This document shows positions 23,865 through 33,859 of a stretch of 40,612 bases of DNA, piece by piece. Source of the DNA: Sedimenticola sp. (GTDB lineage Bacteria; Pseudomonadota; Gammaproteobacteria; Chromatiales; Chromatiaceae); the NCBI GenBank assembly GCA_027068795.1, contig JAMOMB010000090.1:1-40612 (forward strand), in the 5' to 3' direction. Each line of letters starts with the position of its first letter. Position 1 is the stretch's first letter. A program made the position numbers and the translations under genes. The notes under the pieces were generated by a model. The model searched no databases. It saw only the letters and a program-made list of their open reading frames with translations, and had not been told where the DNA came from.

Positions 23865-26268
23865 AAAACACACCCTGGTTCGCTGGTTTGAAACATTGGG
23901 TATCGAAGATATCCCACTGGTTGGCGGAAAAAACGCCTCCCTGGGAGAAATGTACCAGCAACTCACGCCCAAGGGCATACGCATCCCCAACGGATTTGCA
24001 ATCACTGCTGACGCCTACCGCTATACCCTGGACAAATCCGGCGCATGGGCCAAGCTGCATGCCGTGCTCGATACCCTGGATCCGGAAGATGTCGAGGATC
24101 TGGCGCGGCGCGGCGCACAGGCCCGGGAAATCGTCTATGGCGCGGGCCTGCCGGAGGACTTGCAGTCGGAAATACTGGCTGCATATGCCCGGCTCATTCA
24201 TCAATACGGCGACCAACTGAGCTTGGCGGTGCGCTCCTCGGCGACTGCTGAAGACTTGCCCACAGCCTCCTTCGCCGGACAGCAAGACACCTATTTGAAC
24301 ATCCGCGGAGAAGCTTCCCTGCTGGATGCCTGCCGCCGCTGTTTCGCAAGCCTGTTTACTGATCGGGCCATTCACTATCGTGTGGATCAGGGCTTTGATC
24401 ATTTCAAGGTTGCATTATCGGTAGGCGTGATGAAAATGGTGCGTTCCGATCTGGCATCCAGCGGCGTAATGTTTTCCCTGGATACGGAAACCGGCTTCGA
24501 AGACGTGATTTTCATTACCGGCGCATACGGCCTGGGGGAAAATGTCGTCCAGGGAAATGTAGAGCCGGATGAATTTTATGTGCACAAGCCCACTTTCAAC
24601 AAAGGTTTCCGGGCCGTTGTCCGCCGCCATCTGGGAAGCAAGAAAATCAGAATGGTGTATGCCAGCGGGCAAACCAAAAACACCACCCGCAATGAACGGG
24701 TTCCCGATCCCCAGCGAAACCGCTATTGCATTGATGATGATGAAGTGCTCGAACTGGCCGGGTACGCCCTGACAATCGAGCAGCACTACAGCCAGCAGGC
24801 CGGACATAGCAAGCCCATGGATATGGAATGGGCCAAAGACGGCTTGGATGGCCAATTGTACATTGTCCAGGCCCGGCCCGAGACGGTAGCCTCACAACAA
24901 CAGGGGAATATTCTGGAGCAGTATCACCTGGACGGGGAAGGAGAAATTCTCACCCGAGGTTACGCCGTCGGTACGAAAATTGGCCAGGGTATCGCCCGTC
25001 ATATTCCAGATGTTGCCCACCTGCATGAGTTTCAGGCGGGCGAAGTGCTGGTGGCCGACACCACGACTCCGGATTGGGAACCCGTGATGAAGATTGCAGC
25101 AGGCATCGTCACCAACCGCGGCGGCCGCACCTGCCATGCGGCCATTATTTCCCGGGAACTGGGCATCCCCGCCGTGGTGGGCTGCGACGATGCTACCCGG
25201 ACTGTGGAAACGGGACAGCAGGTTACCGTATCTTGCGCCGGAGGCGATGAAGGTCGGGTATACAAAGGAAAAATTCCCTTTCATGTAGAGCGTACCGACT
25301 TGTCGGGGCTTGCGCGACCGAAAACCAAAATCATGCTCAATCTGGGCAATCCCGATCTGGCCTTCACCACCCGGTCGCTGCCCAATGATGGCGTGGGCCT
25401 GGCGCGCCTGGAATTCATCATCAATGAATACATAGGCGCGCATCCCATGGCCTTGTTGCACCCGGAGAAAGTGCAAGACGATGCCGCGCGCAAGGCCATA
25501 GAAACCCTGATCCACGGCTATAGTGATGGCGCCGACTATTTCGTGAAGCGTTTGTCTGAAGGAGTGGGAACCATAGCCGCGGCCTTCTATCCCAAGCCGG
25601 TTATCGTGCGCATGTCTGATTTCAAGAGCAATGAATATGCATCTCTTCTTGGCGGCCGCCAGTTCGAGCCGGAGGAAGCCAACCCCATGATCGGTTTCCG
25701 GGGTGCGGCCCGTTACACCCACCCTGCCTACAGCGAAGGCTTTGCCCTGGAATGCGCCGCCATGAGGCGGGTGCGTGAAATCATGGGGCTGAACAACATC
25801 AAGCTCATGATTCCATTCTGCCGCACCATCAAGGAAGGGGAAAAAGTGCTTGCCGCCATGGCAAAAAACGGGCTCGAGCAGGGCAAGGACGGACTGGAAA
25901 TCTATGTCATGTGTGAGATCCCCAACAATGTCATCCTCATCGACGCTTTCTCCAAGCTATTTGACGGATTCTCCATAGGTTCCAATGACCTCACCCAACT
26001 CACCCTGGGTGTAGACCGTGATTCAGAAATCATTTCTTTTGATTTTGACGAACGTGACGAAGGCGTAAAAGCCATGATTCGCCAAGCCGTGGAAGGCGCC
26101 CGGCGCAACCAGCGGCATTCCGGACTTTGCGGGCAGGCGCCATCAGATTATCCGGAAATGGCTGAATTCCTGGTGAAAATTGGCATTGACTCCATAAGCC
26201 TGAATCCGGATACCCTGCTCCGCACTACACAAACCGTGCTGGAGGTGGAAAAGAAAATGCAAAACTGA
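23857..26268 (+). CDS. ppsA: Phosphoenolpyruvate synthase (pyruvate, water dikinase)
   Basis: It converts pyruvate + ATP + water to PEP + AMP + Pi, the entry to gluconeogenesis. The 803 residues show an N-terminal ATP-grasp region (LVGGKNASLGEMY near the start; RSSATAEDLPTASFAGQQDT), a central swivelling phosphohistidine domain GGRTCHAAIISRELGIPAVV with His about 427, and the C-terminal TIM-barrel (GFRGAARY; MCEIPNNVILIDAFSKLFDG; GSNDLTQLTLGVDRD). Length and motifs favour PpsA over pyruvate phosphate dikinase (about 870-900). The ATG at 23857 has GGAA seven bases upstream; 23851 and 23854 are alternatives. It overlaps the aldolase stop, so the two are translationally coupled. Confidence 0.95.
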   Translation: MSEKHTLVRWFETLGIEDIPLVGGKNASLGEMYQQLTPKGIRIPNGFAITADAYRYTLDKSGAWAKLHAVLDTLDPEDVEDLARRGAQAREIVYGAGLPEDLQSEILAAYARLIHQYGDQLSLAVRSSATAEDLPTASFAGQQDTYLNIRGEASLLDACRRCFASLFTDRAIHYRVDQGFDHFKVALSVGVMKMVRSDLASSGVMFSLDTETGFEDVIFITGAYGLGENVVQGNVEPDEFYVHKPTFNKGFRAVVRRHLGSKKIRMVYASGQTKNTTRNERVPDPQRNRYCIDDDEVLELAGYALTIEQHYSQQAGHSKPMDMEWAKDGLDGQLYIVQARPETVASQQQGNILEQYHLDGEGEILTRGYAVGTKIGQGIARHIPDVAHLHEFQAGEVLVADTTTPDWEPVMKIAAGIVTNRGGRTCHAAIISRELGIPAVVGCDDATRTVETGQQVTVSCAGGDEGRVYKGKIPFHVERTDLSGLARPKTKIMLNLGNPDLAFTTRSLPNDGVGLARLEFIINEYIGAHPMALLHPEKVQDDAARKAIETLIHGYSDGADYFVKRLSEGVGTIAAAFYPKPVIVRMSDFKSNEYASLLGGRQFEPEEANPMIGFRGAARYTHPAYSEGFALECAAMRRVREIMGLNNIKLMIPFCRTIKEGEKVLAAMAKNGLEQGKDGLEIYVMCEIPNNVILIDAFSKLFDGFSIGSNDLTQLTLGVDRDSEIISFDFDERDEGVKAMIRQAVEGARRNQRHSGLCGQAPSDYPEMAEFLVKIGIDSISLNPDTLLRTTQTVLEVEKKMQN

Positions 26269-26329
26269 ACGCGATCTGTATCATTGTCGGATTGAATCAG
26301 GGTAGTACAGCCAAAGCAAAACGCAGTAT

Positions 26330-26360
26330 TTGTGCGCAAGTGTGAAACCCCGGCTATACT
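26330..26360 (+). promoter_or_regulatory. Possible sigma-70 promoter of the Crp/Fnr gene
   Basis: TTGTGC (26330-26335), 19 bases, TATACT (26355-26360). The -10 is good (5 of 6) but the spacer is long. It lies in the 139-base gap after ppsA, so the regulator may be transcribed both by read-through and from here. No TGTCA-N6-TGACA site occurs in this gap. Confidence 0.3.
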
Positions 26361-26407
26361 CTGTATTCCAACCGATGAGCGCAAGAAGCCTGTCTGACAG
26401 GATACTG

Positions 26408-27163
26408 ATGAAAAACAGCATTCCCCTTTACCAGACATACCGCCAGCGACTGTCGCAAACCGAGCTGTTTCAGAATCTGCCGCTGGAAATCCTGGATGAA
26501 ATGCTGGCCCATTTCCGCTTCGAATCCTGGAACAAGGGTTCCGTACATGACAGCCGCATCGCCATGCAGCGCTTCTACCTGGTTCTGGAAGGGCGCATGC
26601 AACTCACCAGAATCCATCCCGGCACCGGCAAACAAATCACCCTATCCATTCTAAAAGAAGGCGACATGTACGACGTGTTGACCCTTCTGGACGGCCAATA
26701 CCACGATATCTCTCCCAGCGCCCTGGACGACCTCAAGTTGCTCTCCGCACCCATTGATGACGTACGCCAGTGGATAAAAAAACACCCGGAATTCAATGAC
26801 AATTTCATGCCCTATCTCGGCAAGCGGATGCGGGATAGAGAAGCGCTGGCCGCCGACCTGGGACTATACGACGCGCACACCCGGCTGGCCCGGCTTGTCC
26901 TCAGATACGCAACCGGAGATGCGGCACAGGGGAATGGCGACAACGGCGGAATCGACGTCACCTTGCTACACGATCTGTCCAATGAAACCCTCGCCCACAT
27001 GGTGGGCTCGGCCCGGCAGGTCGTAAACCGGCACCTTCAGGCCATGAAGAAAGACGGGATACTGCATATGGCCCATCGTCATCTCATCATCGACGATCTG
27101 GAAAAGCTCAAACAGGAAGCTGAAAACCTGCAGCTGCAACTGCAGACCAGCGATTCCACATAA
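26408..27163 (+). CDS. Crp/Fnr-family transcription regulator, cysteine-free
   Basis: A one-component regulator of 251 residues from the ATG at 26408 (AGGA upstream). Residues 20-130 form the cyclic-nucleotide-binding-like beta-roll (LVLEGRMQLTRI, LKEGDMYDVLTLLDG). A long dimer helix follows (130-165). The helix-turn-helix (189-213) reads LSNETLAHMVGSARQVVNRH, with recognition residues R203 Q204 and R208. It contains no Cys at all, so it is not an FNR-type iron-sulfur sensor. It lacks the FGE...RAA cAMP pocket of CRP, and at the CooA haem-ligand positions (Cys75, His77) it has Asp and Leu, so the ligand is unknown. Position inside a cluster with four TGTCA-N6-TGACA sites makes it the prime candidate for binding them. 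Confidence 0.88.
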   Translation: MKNSIPLYQTYRQRLSQTELFQNLPLEILDEMLAHFRFESWNKGSVHDSRIAMQRFYLVLEGRMQLTRIHPGTGKQITLSILKEGDMYDVLTLLDGQYHDISPSALDDLKLLSAPIDDVRQWIKKHPEFNDNFMPYLGKRMRDREALAADLGLYDAHTRLARLVLRYATGDAAQGNGDNGGIDVTLLHDLSNETLAHMVGSARQVVNRHLQAMKKDGILHMAHRHLIIDDLEKLKQEAENLQLQLQTSDST

Positions 27164-27217
27164 CCCTCTCCCGGACGAAAGACAACTACCGCTTTTCTCC
27201 CGGCATCTTTTTTCTTC

Positions 27218-27260
27218 TGTCACCTGCATGACAGTACAACGCTGTTCCGTTCCCTACTAT
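27218..27260 (+). promoter_or_regulatory. Crp/Fnr-type operator C and -10 element, ackA-xfp-glgP unit
   Basis: TGTCACCTGCATGACA (27218-27233), a perfect TGTCA-N6-TGACA palindrome extended by C/G to 18 bases, then 21 bases, then TACTAT (27255-27260). Predicted start about 27267, site centre -41.5, leader about 47 bases to the first ATG. It is the sole promoter-like signal between the regulator gene and the membrane-protein gene. Confidence 0.72.
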
Positions 27261-27313
27261 TTCCTACCAAAGAGCCTGGCTTACCGGCAAGCCTTAATTG
27301 AAAGAGAGAAAAA

Positions 27314-27718
27314 ATGCTTTTGGGAATCATTCTAATTTGGGCATTGACGGCAATGGGCCTGGTCATTGTCAGCTGGGTCGTGCCAGGCATACATGCAAGA
27401 ACCAATGGGGATTTGTTGTTGGCAGCGCTTATCCTGGGCATTGCCAATGCGTTCATTCGGCCCATATTGTGGATTTTGACCTGGCCACTGACCGTGCTGT
27501 CTTTCGGCATTTTTGCATTGCTGATCAACGCTCTCATGATTCAGCTTACCGCCGAGCTGGTCCCCGGCTTTACAGTCAGGGACTTTGCCAGCGCCTTGCT
27601 TGGCGCAGTTATCATGATGTTGCTGGCAATTGCCGGCTTTATTTTGGTCGAATGGTTATTGTTTGACGGTGTGTTCTGGCTGCATATGGGCGCAGGCCGT
27701 TTTATTTTCCATATATAG
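27314..27718 (+). CDS. Small four-span membrane protein, phage-holin-IV-like family
   Basis: 134 residues, almost all hydrophobic, with about four spans: LLGIILIWALTAMGLVIVSW, LLLAALILGIANAFIRPILW, PLTVLSFGIFALLINALMIQ and LLGAVIMMLLAIAGFILVEW. The IANAFIRPIL and LPLTVLSFG-like PLTVLSFGIF segments are typical of the superfamily IV holin-like membrane proteins (PF04020 as I recall). The name is historical and no lysis function is implied. It is the first gene after operator C, 28 bases before ackA. GAGAGA is the ribosome site. Confidence 0.75.
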   Translation: MLLGIILIWALTAMGLVIVSWVVPGIHARTNGDLLLAALILGIANAFIRPILWILTWPLTVLSFGIFALLINALMIQLTAELVPGFTVRDFASALLGAVIMMLLAIAGFILVEWLLFDGVFWLHMGAGRFIFHI

Positions 27719-27746
27719 CCGCTGTTGATCGAATACAGGTATACCC

Positions 27747-28961
27747 GTGGCCATCCTCACCCTCAATGCCGGATCATCCAGCCTCAAATTCAGCTTGCAC
27801 AACAACATCCCGCCCCATGAAAAGCGTTGCCTGTTCCGGGGCAGTTTCAGCCATTTGGGTGGCGCATCCTCTATATTCAGCGTTTCCGATGGTCGCGGCA
27901 AGGTTCTGGAAAAGAAGGATACAGCTGTCACCAGTCATGCGCGGGGTGTGACGTACTTACTTGAGTGGCTTTTTGCATCATACCCTGACATACCCATTGA
28001 TGCGGTGGGTCATCGTATCGTCCACGGCGGCAGTGCTTTCTCCGCACCAGTGCGTTTAACTGCCGATATTTTGCAACAGCTTTACCAACTGACGCCACTC
28101 GCACCATTGCATCTTCCCCTTGGCTTATCCATTGTAGAAATCCTGCAAACAGAATATTTGCACCTGCCCCAGGTGGCCTGCTTCGATACTGCCTTTCACC
28201 ATGATATGCCCGCTTGCGAACAAATGTATGCCCTGCCCCGGCAGTGGTTTGCAAAAGGCATTCGCCGCTATGGGTTTCATGGCCTTTCATACGAATACAT
28301 CGCCGCCACCCTGCCCGAGCATCTTGGTTCCGTAGCGGACGCCAGAGTCATCGTTGCCCATCTGGGCCAGGGTGCAAGCCTTTGCGCCATGTATAAACGC
28401 CAATCCATGGCCACAACCATGGGCTTCACTCCCCTGGATGGCATTCCCATGGCAACCCGCCCCGGGAGTCTCGATCCCGGCATCATTACCTATCTCGTCC
28501 GCGAGGAAAACATGGCCATCCGTGATATCGATCATATGCTCTATCACCAGTGCGGCCTGGCAGGGCTGTCTGGCGGCAGTGGCGACATGCTTGAGCTGCT
28601 GACTGACAACCGAGCGGAAGCAACGGAATCCATAGCATATTTTGCGCATCACACACACCGCGCCATCGCTTCCCTGGCGGCGGCACTGGGCGGACTGGAC
28701 GCACTGGTTTTTACTGCCGGCATTGGCGAGAACGCCAGCACTATCCGTAGCGCCATCTGCGAGGCTGCAGAATGGATGGGCATCAAGATTGATCCCAAGG
28801 CCAATACTGAAAACAAAACCCGGATTAGTTCGGATAGCAGCAAGGTATCTGTCTGGGTGCTCCCAACAGACGAAGAACAGATGATCGCCAGGCATGTATA
28901 TTCCGTGCTTCAGAACGAGAAAAAGAATGAACCCATTGGAAACAGCAAAGGAACATCTTAA
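27747..28961 (+). CDS. ackA: Acetate kinase
   Basis: It converts acetyl phosphate + ADP to acetate + ATP, harvesting energy. The 404 residues have the ASKHA-fold signatures [14 protein letters not shown] at the N-terminus, VGHRIVHGG (about 88-96), [36 protein letters not shown] and [10 protein letters not shown]. The start is GTG at 27747 preceded by CAGG. No phosphotransacetylase gene is near; the acetyl phosphate source is the phosphoketolase encoded next, whose ATG overlaps the ackA stop by one base (TAATG). The two form the phosphoketolase-acetate kinase shunt. Confidence 0.96.
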   Translation: MAILTLNAGSSSLKFSLHNNIPPHEKRCLFRGSFSHLGGASSIFSVSDGRGKVLEKKDTAVTSHARGVTYLLEWLFASYPDIPIDAVGHRIVHGGSAFSAPVRLTADILQQLYQLTPLAPLHLPLGLSIVEILQTEYLHLPQVACFDTAFHHDMPACEQMYALPRQWFAKGIRRYGFHGLSYEYIAATLPEHLGSVADARVIVAHLGQGASLCAMYKRQSMATTMGFTPLDGIPMATRPGSLDPGIITYLVREENMAIRDIDHMLYHQCGLAGLSGGSGDMLELLTDNRAEATESIAYFAHHTHRAIASLAAALGGLDALVFTAGIGENASTIRSAICEAAEWMGIKIDPKANTENKTRISSDSSKVSVWVLPTDEEQMIARHVYSVLQNEKKNEPIGNSKGTS

Positions 28962-31351
28962 TGAATATATCTTCCAGCACATCACCGCTTTCCCAAGAAG
29001 AGCTAGAAACAATTCACGCATGGTGGCGTGCAGCCAACTATCTAGCGGTTGGTCAAATCTTCCTCCTGGACAACCCCTTGCTGGAAGAGCCGCTCAAGCC
29101 AGAACACATCAAGCCACGCCGTCTGGGTCACTGGGGAACGACGCCTGGCCTCAATCTTCTATACGCCCACATGAATCGGCTGATAGCGCAACACGGGCTA
29201 AATGCCATTTTTATTACCGGACCAGGTCATGGCGGCCCGGCGCTGGTGGCCAATACATGGATGGAAGGCAGCTACAGCGAACTGTATCCCCATGTTTCCC
29301 AGGACAAGGAGGGCATGAAACAGCTATTCAGACAGTTTTCCTTCCCCGGTGGCATTCCCAGCCATTGCGCCCCCGAAACCCCCGGATCCATCAACGAAGG
29401 AGGAGAATTGGGCTACTCCCTGTCTCACGCCTATGGGGCCATACTCGACAATCCGAACCTGCTCGCCCTGTGCGTGATTGGTGATGGGGAAGCAGAAACC
29501 GGCCCTCTGGCTACTGCCTGGCATGGAAACAAATTCATCAATCCTGCGCAGGATGGCGCCGTTCTCCCTGTACTGCATCTGAATGGCTACAAAATTGCCA
29601 ATCCCACCATACTGGCGCGCATCGATCTGGGAGATCTGAAAAAGCTGTTTCAGGGATACGGATATCATCCTATCGTAGTCGAGGGTCATGAGCCGCTTCT
29701 TGTTCATCAGCAACTTGCAAAGGCTCTTGATCTGGCGATTGAAGAAATCGGCAACATCCAGCGACAAGCCCGGGAAAAACGCGCCCGCCACCTGCCTCGC
29801 TGGCCCATGATCATCCTGCGCACCCCCAAGGGCTGGACAGGCCCAGAGGAAGTGGACGGACACAGGGTGGAAGATTACTGGCGCGCCCATCAGGTGCCCA
29901 TTCCCGCCGCCACCACGCCGGAACACATCAAAATCCTCGAAAGCTGGATGAAAAGCTATCGACCTGAAGAATTGTTCGACAAGGATGGCGGTCTCCAGGC
30001 GGAAATCGCCGCTCTGGCGCCTGAGGGAACGCGACGCATGGGAGCCAACCCCCATGCCAATGGCGGTTTGCTGCTCAAACCCCTTCATTTGCCAGACTAC
30101 AAAAAATACGCCCTGCAAGTAGCGCAGCCTGGCGCTATACAGGGAGAAGCCACCAGAAAAATGGGGGAATATCTGCGCGATGTCATGCGGCTCAATACAA
30201 AATCAGCCAACTTTCGCGTCATGGGCCCGGATGAAACCGCCTCCAACCGGCTCTCCGCCTTGTTCGAGGTAACCAACCGGAGCTGGATGGCTGCCAGCTA
30301 TGACTATGATGATCACCTGGCGGCAGATGGCCGCGTAATGGAAATTCTTTCCGAGCACACCTGTCAGGGGTGGCTGGAAGGTTATTTGCTCACCGGCCGC
30401 CATGGCTTGTTTTCTTGCTACGAAGCATTTATCCACATTGTGGACTCCATGTTCAACCAGCACGCCAAATGGTTAAAGGTATGCAGGGAAGTCGCCTGGC
30501 GCGCAGATATCGCCTCTCTCAATATCTTGCTGACCTCCCATGTATGGCGGCAGGATCACAACGGATTTTCCCATCAGGATCCTGGTTTTATCAATCATGT
30601 GGTCAACAAGAAAGCAGATATCGTGCGCGTCTATCTTCCACCTGACGCCAACAGCCTGTTGTATGTGACACACAAATGCCTGAACTCCCGCAATCTGGTA
30701 AACATTATCATTGCCGGCAAACAACCCGAGCCACAGTGGCTGAATATGGATGCAGCCATCAAACATTGCAGCACCGGCATAGGCATCTGGGAGTGGGCCA
30801 GCAATGACCAGGAAGGCGAGCCGGACGTCGTCTTGGCCTGCTGCGGCGACGTGCCTACGATAGAAACGCTGGCAGCCGTGGATCTGCTTCGTCAGTACGC
30901 GCCGGCGCTGCGCATACGGGTGATCAATGTCGTTGACCTGATGACACTACAACCTCGTGAAGAGCATCCTCACGGCCTGCCGGACAGGGACTTCGACGCC
31001 TTGTTCGGCACTACCATTCCTGTGATCTTTGCCTTTCATGGCTATCCCTGGCTGATTCACCGTCTCACTTACCGGCGCAAATTTCACCACCACTTACATG
31101 TGCGCGGCTATAAGGAAGAAGGCACGACAACCACACCTTTCGATATGGTGGTGCGTAATGATCTGGATCGATTCCATCTGCTCATGGATGTGGCGGACCG
31201 CGTACCAGCACTCGAGAAACAGGCCGGGCATATTCACCAGCATATGCTCGAAAAACTGGTGGAACACCGGGAATACATCATCAGCCATGGCGAAGACATG
31301 CCGGAAATACGCAACTGGAAATGGCCAACTGACATCTCTGGAGAAAGCTGA
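28961..31351 (+). CDS. xfp: Xylulose-5-phosphate/fructose-6-phosphate phosphoketolase
   Basis: A thiamine diphosphate enzyme that splits xylulose 5-phosphate or fructose 6-phosphate with phosphate to acetyl phosphate and glyceraldehyde 3-phosphate or erythrose 4-phosphate. It has 796 residues, normal size. Signature motifs include [40 protein letters not shown], and the ThDP-binding [20 protein letters not shown]. The C-terminal part has [20 protein letters not shown]. Substrate choice cannot be read from sequence. It is coupled to ackA upstream and followed 3 bases later by the glucan phosphorylase gene. Confidence 0.96.
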   Translation: MNISSSTSPLSQEELETIHAWWRAANYLAVGQIFLLDNPLLEEPLKPEHIKPRRLGHWGTTPGLNLLYAHMNRLIAQHGLNAIFITGPGHGGPALVANTWMEGSYSELYPHVSQDKEGMKQLFRQFSFPGGIPSHCAPETPGSINEGGELGYSLSHAYGAILDNPNLLALCVIGDGEAETGPLATAWHGNKFINPAQDGAVLPVLHLNGYKIANPTILARIDLGDLKKLFQGYGYHPIVVEGHEPLLVHQQLAKALDLAIEEIGNIQRQAREKRARHLPRWPMIILRTPKGWTGPEEVDGHRVEDYWRAHQVPIPAATTPEHIKILESWMKSYRPEELFDKDGGLQAEIAALAPEGTRRMGANPHANGGLLLKPLHLPDYKKYALQVAQPGAIQGEATRKMGEYLRDVMRLNTKSANFRVMGPDETASNRLSALFEVTNRSWMAASYDYDDHLAADGRVMEILSEHTCQGWLEGYLLTGRHGLFSCYEAFIHIVDSMFNQHAKWLKVCREVAWRADIASLNILLTSHVWRQDHNGFSHQDPGFINHVVNKKADIVRVYLPPDANSLLYVTHKCLNSRNLVNIIIAGKQPEPQWLNMDAAIKHCSTGIGIWEWASNDQEGEPDVVLACCGDVPTIETLAAVDLLRQYAPALRIRVINVVDLMTLQPREEHPHGLPDRDFDALFGTTIPVIFAFHGYPWLIHRLTYRRKFHHHLHVRGYKEEGTTTTPFDMVVRNDLDRFHLLMDVADRVPALEKQAGHIHQHMLEKLVEHREYIISHGEDMPEIRNWKWPTDISGES

Positions 31352-31354
31352 ACA

Positions 31355-33859
31355 ATGAACCCCAGCCCCTATGAACTGCGCCCCGACCTGCCTCCCGAGC
31401 TGGATGATCTGCGACTGCTGGCCCTGGATCTGCGCTGGTCCTGGAATCATGTAGCGGACAGCCTTTGGCAATGTGTGGATGAGGGATTGTGGCGGCATAC
31501 GCACAATCCCTGGCTGATCCTGCAAACCGTCAGCCTGCAACGCTTGAAGACACTGGCAAATGACAAGGATTTCCGCCGCCTGCTGCAGAATCTGCGCGAG
31601 GAACAAAACAACACGCTACAGGCGGATACTTGGTTTTCCCATGCCCATGCAGACAATACGCTGCGGCCTAGCGCATATTTCTGCATGGAATACGGCATCA
31701 GCGAAGCATTGCCCCTCTATTCTGGCGGACTCGGAGTGCTGGCCGGCGATTACCTGAAAACCTGCAGTGAGCTTGGTGTGCCATTGCAGGCAATTGGCCT
31801 GCTCTACCAGCAGGGATATTTTCGCCAGGCGCTGGACAGCGATGGAAACCAACTGGCGTTCTATCCTTTCAACGACCCCACCCAGATACCCGTGGTGCCC
31901 GTGCGCACCAAGGAAGGGGAATGGCTGCGCATAACCATCCCGCTACCCGGACGAAAGCTGCGCCTGCGCGCATGGCAGGCCCAGGTTGGACGGGTGGTTC
32001 TGTACCTGCTCGACAGCAACGATCCGCTGAATGGCCCGGCGGATCGGGGAATCACCAGTGAACTGTATGGCGGCGGTTCCGAACGGCGCCTGCAGCAGGA
32101 GCTTGTTTTGGGCATCGGCGGTTACCGCCTGCTGCACGCCCTGCGCCAGGAACCGGAAATCTGTCACCTCAATGAAGGCCATGCTGCTTTTTCCATCCTC
32201 GAGCGCGCCAAAACCCATATGGAAAAAGAAGCCGTGAACTTCCAGACAGCATTGACCGCCACGCGCTCGGGCAATCTGTTTACCACACACACTCCGGTGG
32301 AAGCAGGGTTTGACCGATTCTCTACGACACTGCTGACTGATTACCTTCAACCCTGGGCAGATGAGGCTGACATCCCCATTGCTGAACTGTTGGCATTGGG
32401 CCGCAGCCGCCCCGACGCCGTCGATGAACCATTCAATATGGCCTGGCTCGCAATCCATGGAAGCAATGCCGTCAACGGCGTCAGCCGGCTGCACGGCAAG
32501 GTCAGTCGTCATATGTTCCGTTCCCTGTTTCCACGCTGGCCGGAGACGGAAGTGCCAATCCGCTCTGTAACCAATGGTGTGCATGTGTCCAGCTGGGATT
32601 CACCGGAATCCGACCGTCTCTGGACAGAGATCTGCGGAAAAGAGCGCTGGCGCGAAGATTTGCAGACGATCAGCGAAGCCGTGCGAAAGGTAACGGATAC
32701 CGACCTGTGGGAAATGCGCGCACGCAATCGTCATCATCTCGTAGAATGGATCCAGAATAAACACGCACAATGCCTGTCTCAACCACAGGGCACAGGCATT
32801 GCACTGGATCCCAATGCCCTGACCCTTGGTTTTGCGCGGCGATTCGCCACTTACAAGCGCCCCAATCTATTGCTGCAAGACAAACAGCGACTGGCCAGAT
32901 TGCTTACACAAACCGACCGGCCCGTACAACTGGTGATCGCAGGGAAAGCCCATCCACAGGACAGGGACGGACAAGCCCTGATCCGCGAATGGATTCACTT
33001 CATCAATGACTTCCAATTGCAACAGCATATCGTATTCCTGGTGGATTATGATCTGCTTATTGCCGGCCATCTAATTGAAGGCGTGGATGTGTGGATAAAC
33101 ACCCCCCGCCGTCCCTGGGAGGCCTGTGGAACCAGCGGCATGAAAGTGCTGGTCAATGGCGGCCTCAACCTTTCCGAGCTGGATGGCTGGTGGGCCGAGG
33201 CCTGGCGGCCGGAAGTGGGCTGGGCGCTTGGCGATGGGCAAGAGCATGATGCCGACCCCGGATGGGATTACCAGGAAGCACAATCCCTGTATGACTGCCT
33301 TGAACAACAGGTAATACCGGAGTTCTATCAAAGGGACGCCCATGGCGTGCCGGAAGCCTGGATACGCCGCATGCGCAGCAGCATGGCGGAGCTGACGCCA
33401 GCTTATTCCAGTAACCGAATGGCGCGGGAATATGTAGAAAAATACTATCTGCCCATGGCGCGGCAATTCAGGAAACGCTGCTCCCAAAACAGCACAGCGG
33501 CAAAAGACATTGTTGCCTGGAAACAAAAGCTGAAACAGCATTGGCAAGCGATCCATTTTGGCAACATACAGATCATCAGCAACGAGAAGTTCTTCTATTT
33601 TCAACTTCCGCTCTATCTTGACGATCTCGATCCATCGATGGTGCGGGTGGAGCTCTATGCCGACCCTGTCGAAGGAGAACAAGCGGAAATTCATCCCTTT
33701 CGCCGTGTGGAAAAACTTGCGGGTGCCGTCAACGGTTATCTGTATGAAGTAAGCGTCGCCATCCAACGGCCTGTTTCGGACTACACGGCGCGGGTGCTTC
33801 CCCACCATGCAGACGTACAAGTGCCGATTGAGACGAATCTCATTCTTTGGCAGCGTTAG
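31355..33859 (+). CDS. glgP: Alpha-glucan (glycogen) phosphorylase
   Basis: It releases glucose 1-phosphate from glycogen-type polymers using pyridoxal phosphate. The 834 residues begin with the DUF3417-like region ELDDLRLLALDLRWSWNHVA of the short-chain/thermophile-type (MalP/AgP) phosphorylases, so it is not the E. coli GlgP form. Core motifs: AYFCMEYGISEALPLYSGGL, LNEGHAAFSILE, GFARRFATYKRPNLLL, and EACGTSGMKVLVNGGLNLSE with the PLP lysine at about residue 597. It feeds hexose phosphate into phosphoketolase. Its last 20 bases overlap the 3' end of the opposite-strand gene. Confidence 0.94.
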   Translation: MNPSPYELRPDLPPELDDLRLLALDLRWSWNHVADSLWQCVDEGLWRHTHNPWLILQTVSLQRLKTLANDKDFRRLLQNLREEQNNTLQADTWFSHAHADNTLRPSAYFCMEYGISEALPLYSGGLGVLAGDYLKTCSELGVPLQAIGLLYQQGYFRQALDSDGNQLAFYPFNDPTQIPVVPVRTKEGEWLRITIPLPGRKLRLRAWQAQVGRVVLYLLDSNDPLNGPADRGITSELYGGGSERRLQQELVLGIGGYRLLHALRQEPEICHLNEGHAAFSILERAKTHMEKEAVNFQTALTATRSGNLFTTHTPVEAGFDRFSTTLLTDYLQPWADEADIPIAELLALGRSRPDAVDEPFNMAWLAIHGSNAVNGVSRLHGKVSRHMFRSLFPRWPETEVPIRSVTNGVHVSSWDSPESDRLWTEICGKERWREDLQTISEAVRKVTDTDLWEMRARNRHHLVEWIQNKHAQCLSQPQGTGIALDPNALTLGFARRFATYKRPNLLLQDKQRLARLLTQTDRPVQLVIAGKAHPQDRDGQALIREWIHFINDFQLQQHIVFLVDYDLLIAGHLIEGVDVWINTPRRPWEACGTSGMKVLVNGGLNLSELDGWWAEAWRPEVGWALGDGQEHDADPGWDYQEAQSLYDCLEQQVIPEFYQRDAHGVPEAWIRRMRSSMAELTPAYSSNRMAREYVEKYYLPMARQFRKRCSQNSTAAKDIVAWKQKLKQHWQAIHFGNIQIISNEKFFYFQLPLYLDDLDPSMVRVELYADPVEGEQAEIHPFRRVEKLAGAVNGYLYEVSVAIQRPVSDYTARVLPHHADVQVPIETNLILWQR

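Noticed and set aside
26408-27163. Calling the regulator CooA, the CO sensor
   Set aside because: DNA-reading residues are similar, but the haem ligand positions (Cys75, His77 in CooA) are Asp and Leu here and there are no coo genes in the window.
27314-27718. Prophage remnant suggested by the holin-like family name
   Set aside because: No other phage genes are nearby; this family is widespread in chromosomes and the gene is the first of a metabolic operon.
27927-27942. TGTCACCAGTCATGCG inside ackA as a fifth operator
   Set aside because: Only the left half matches; the right half is not TGACA and it is inside a coding region.
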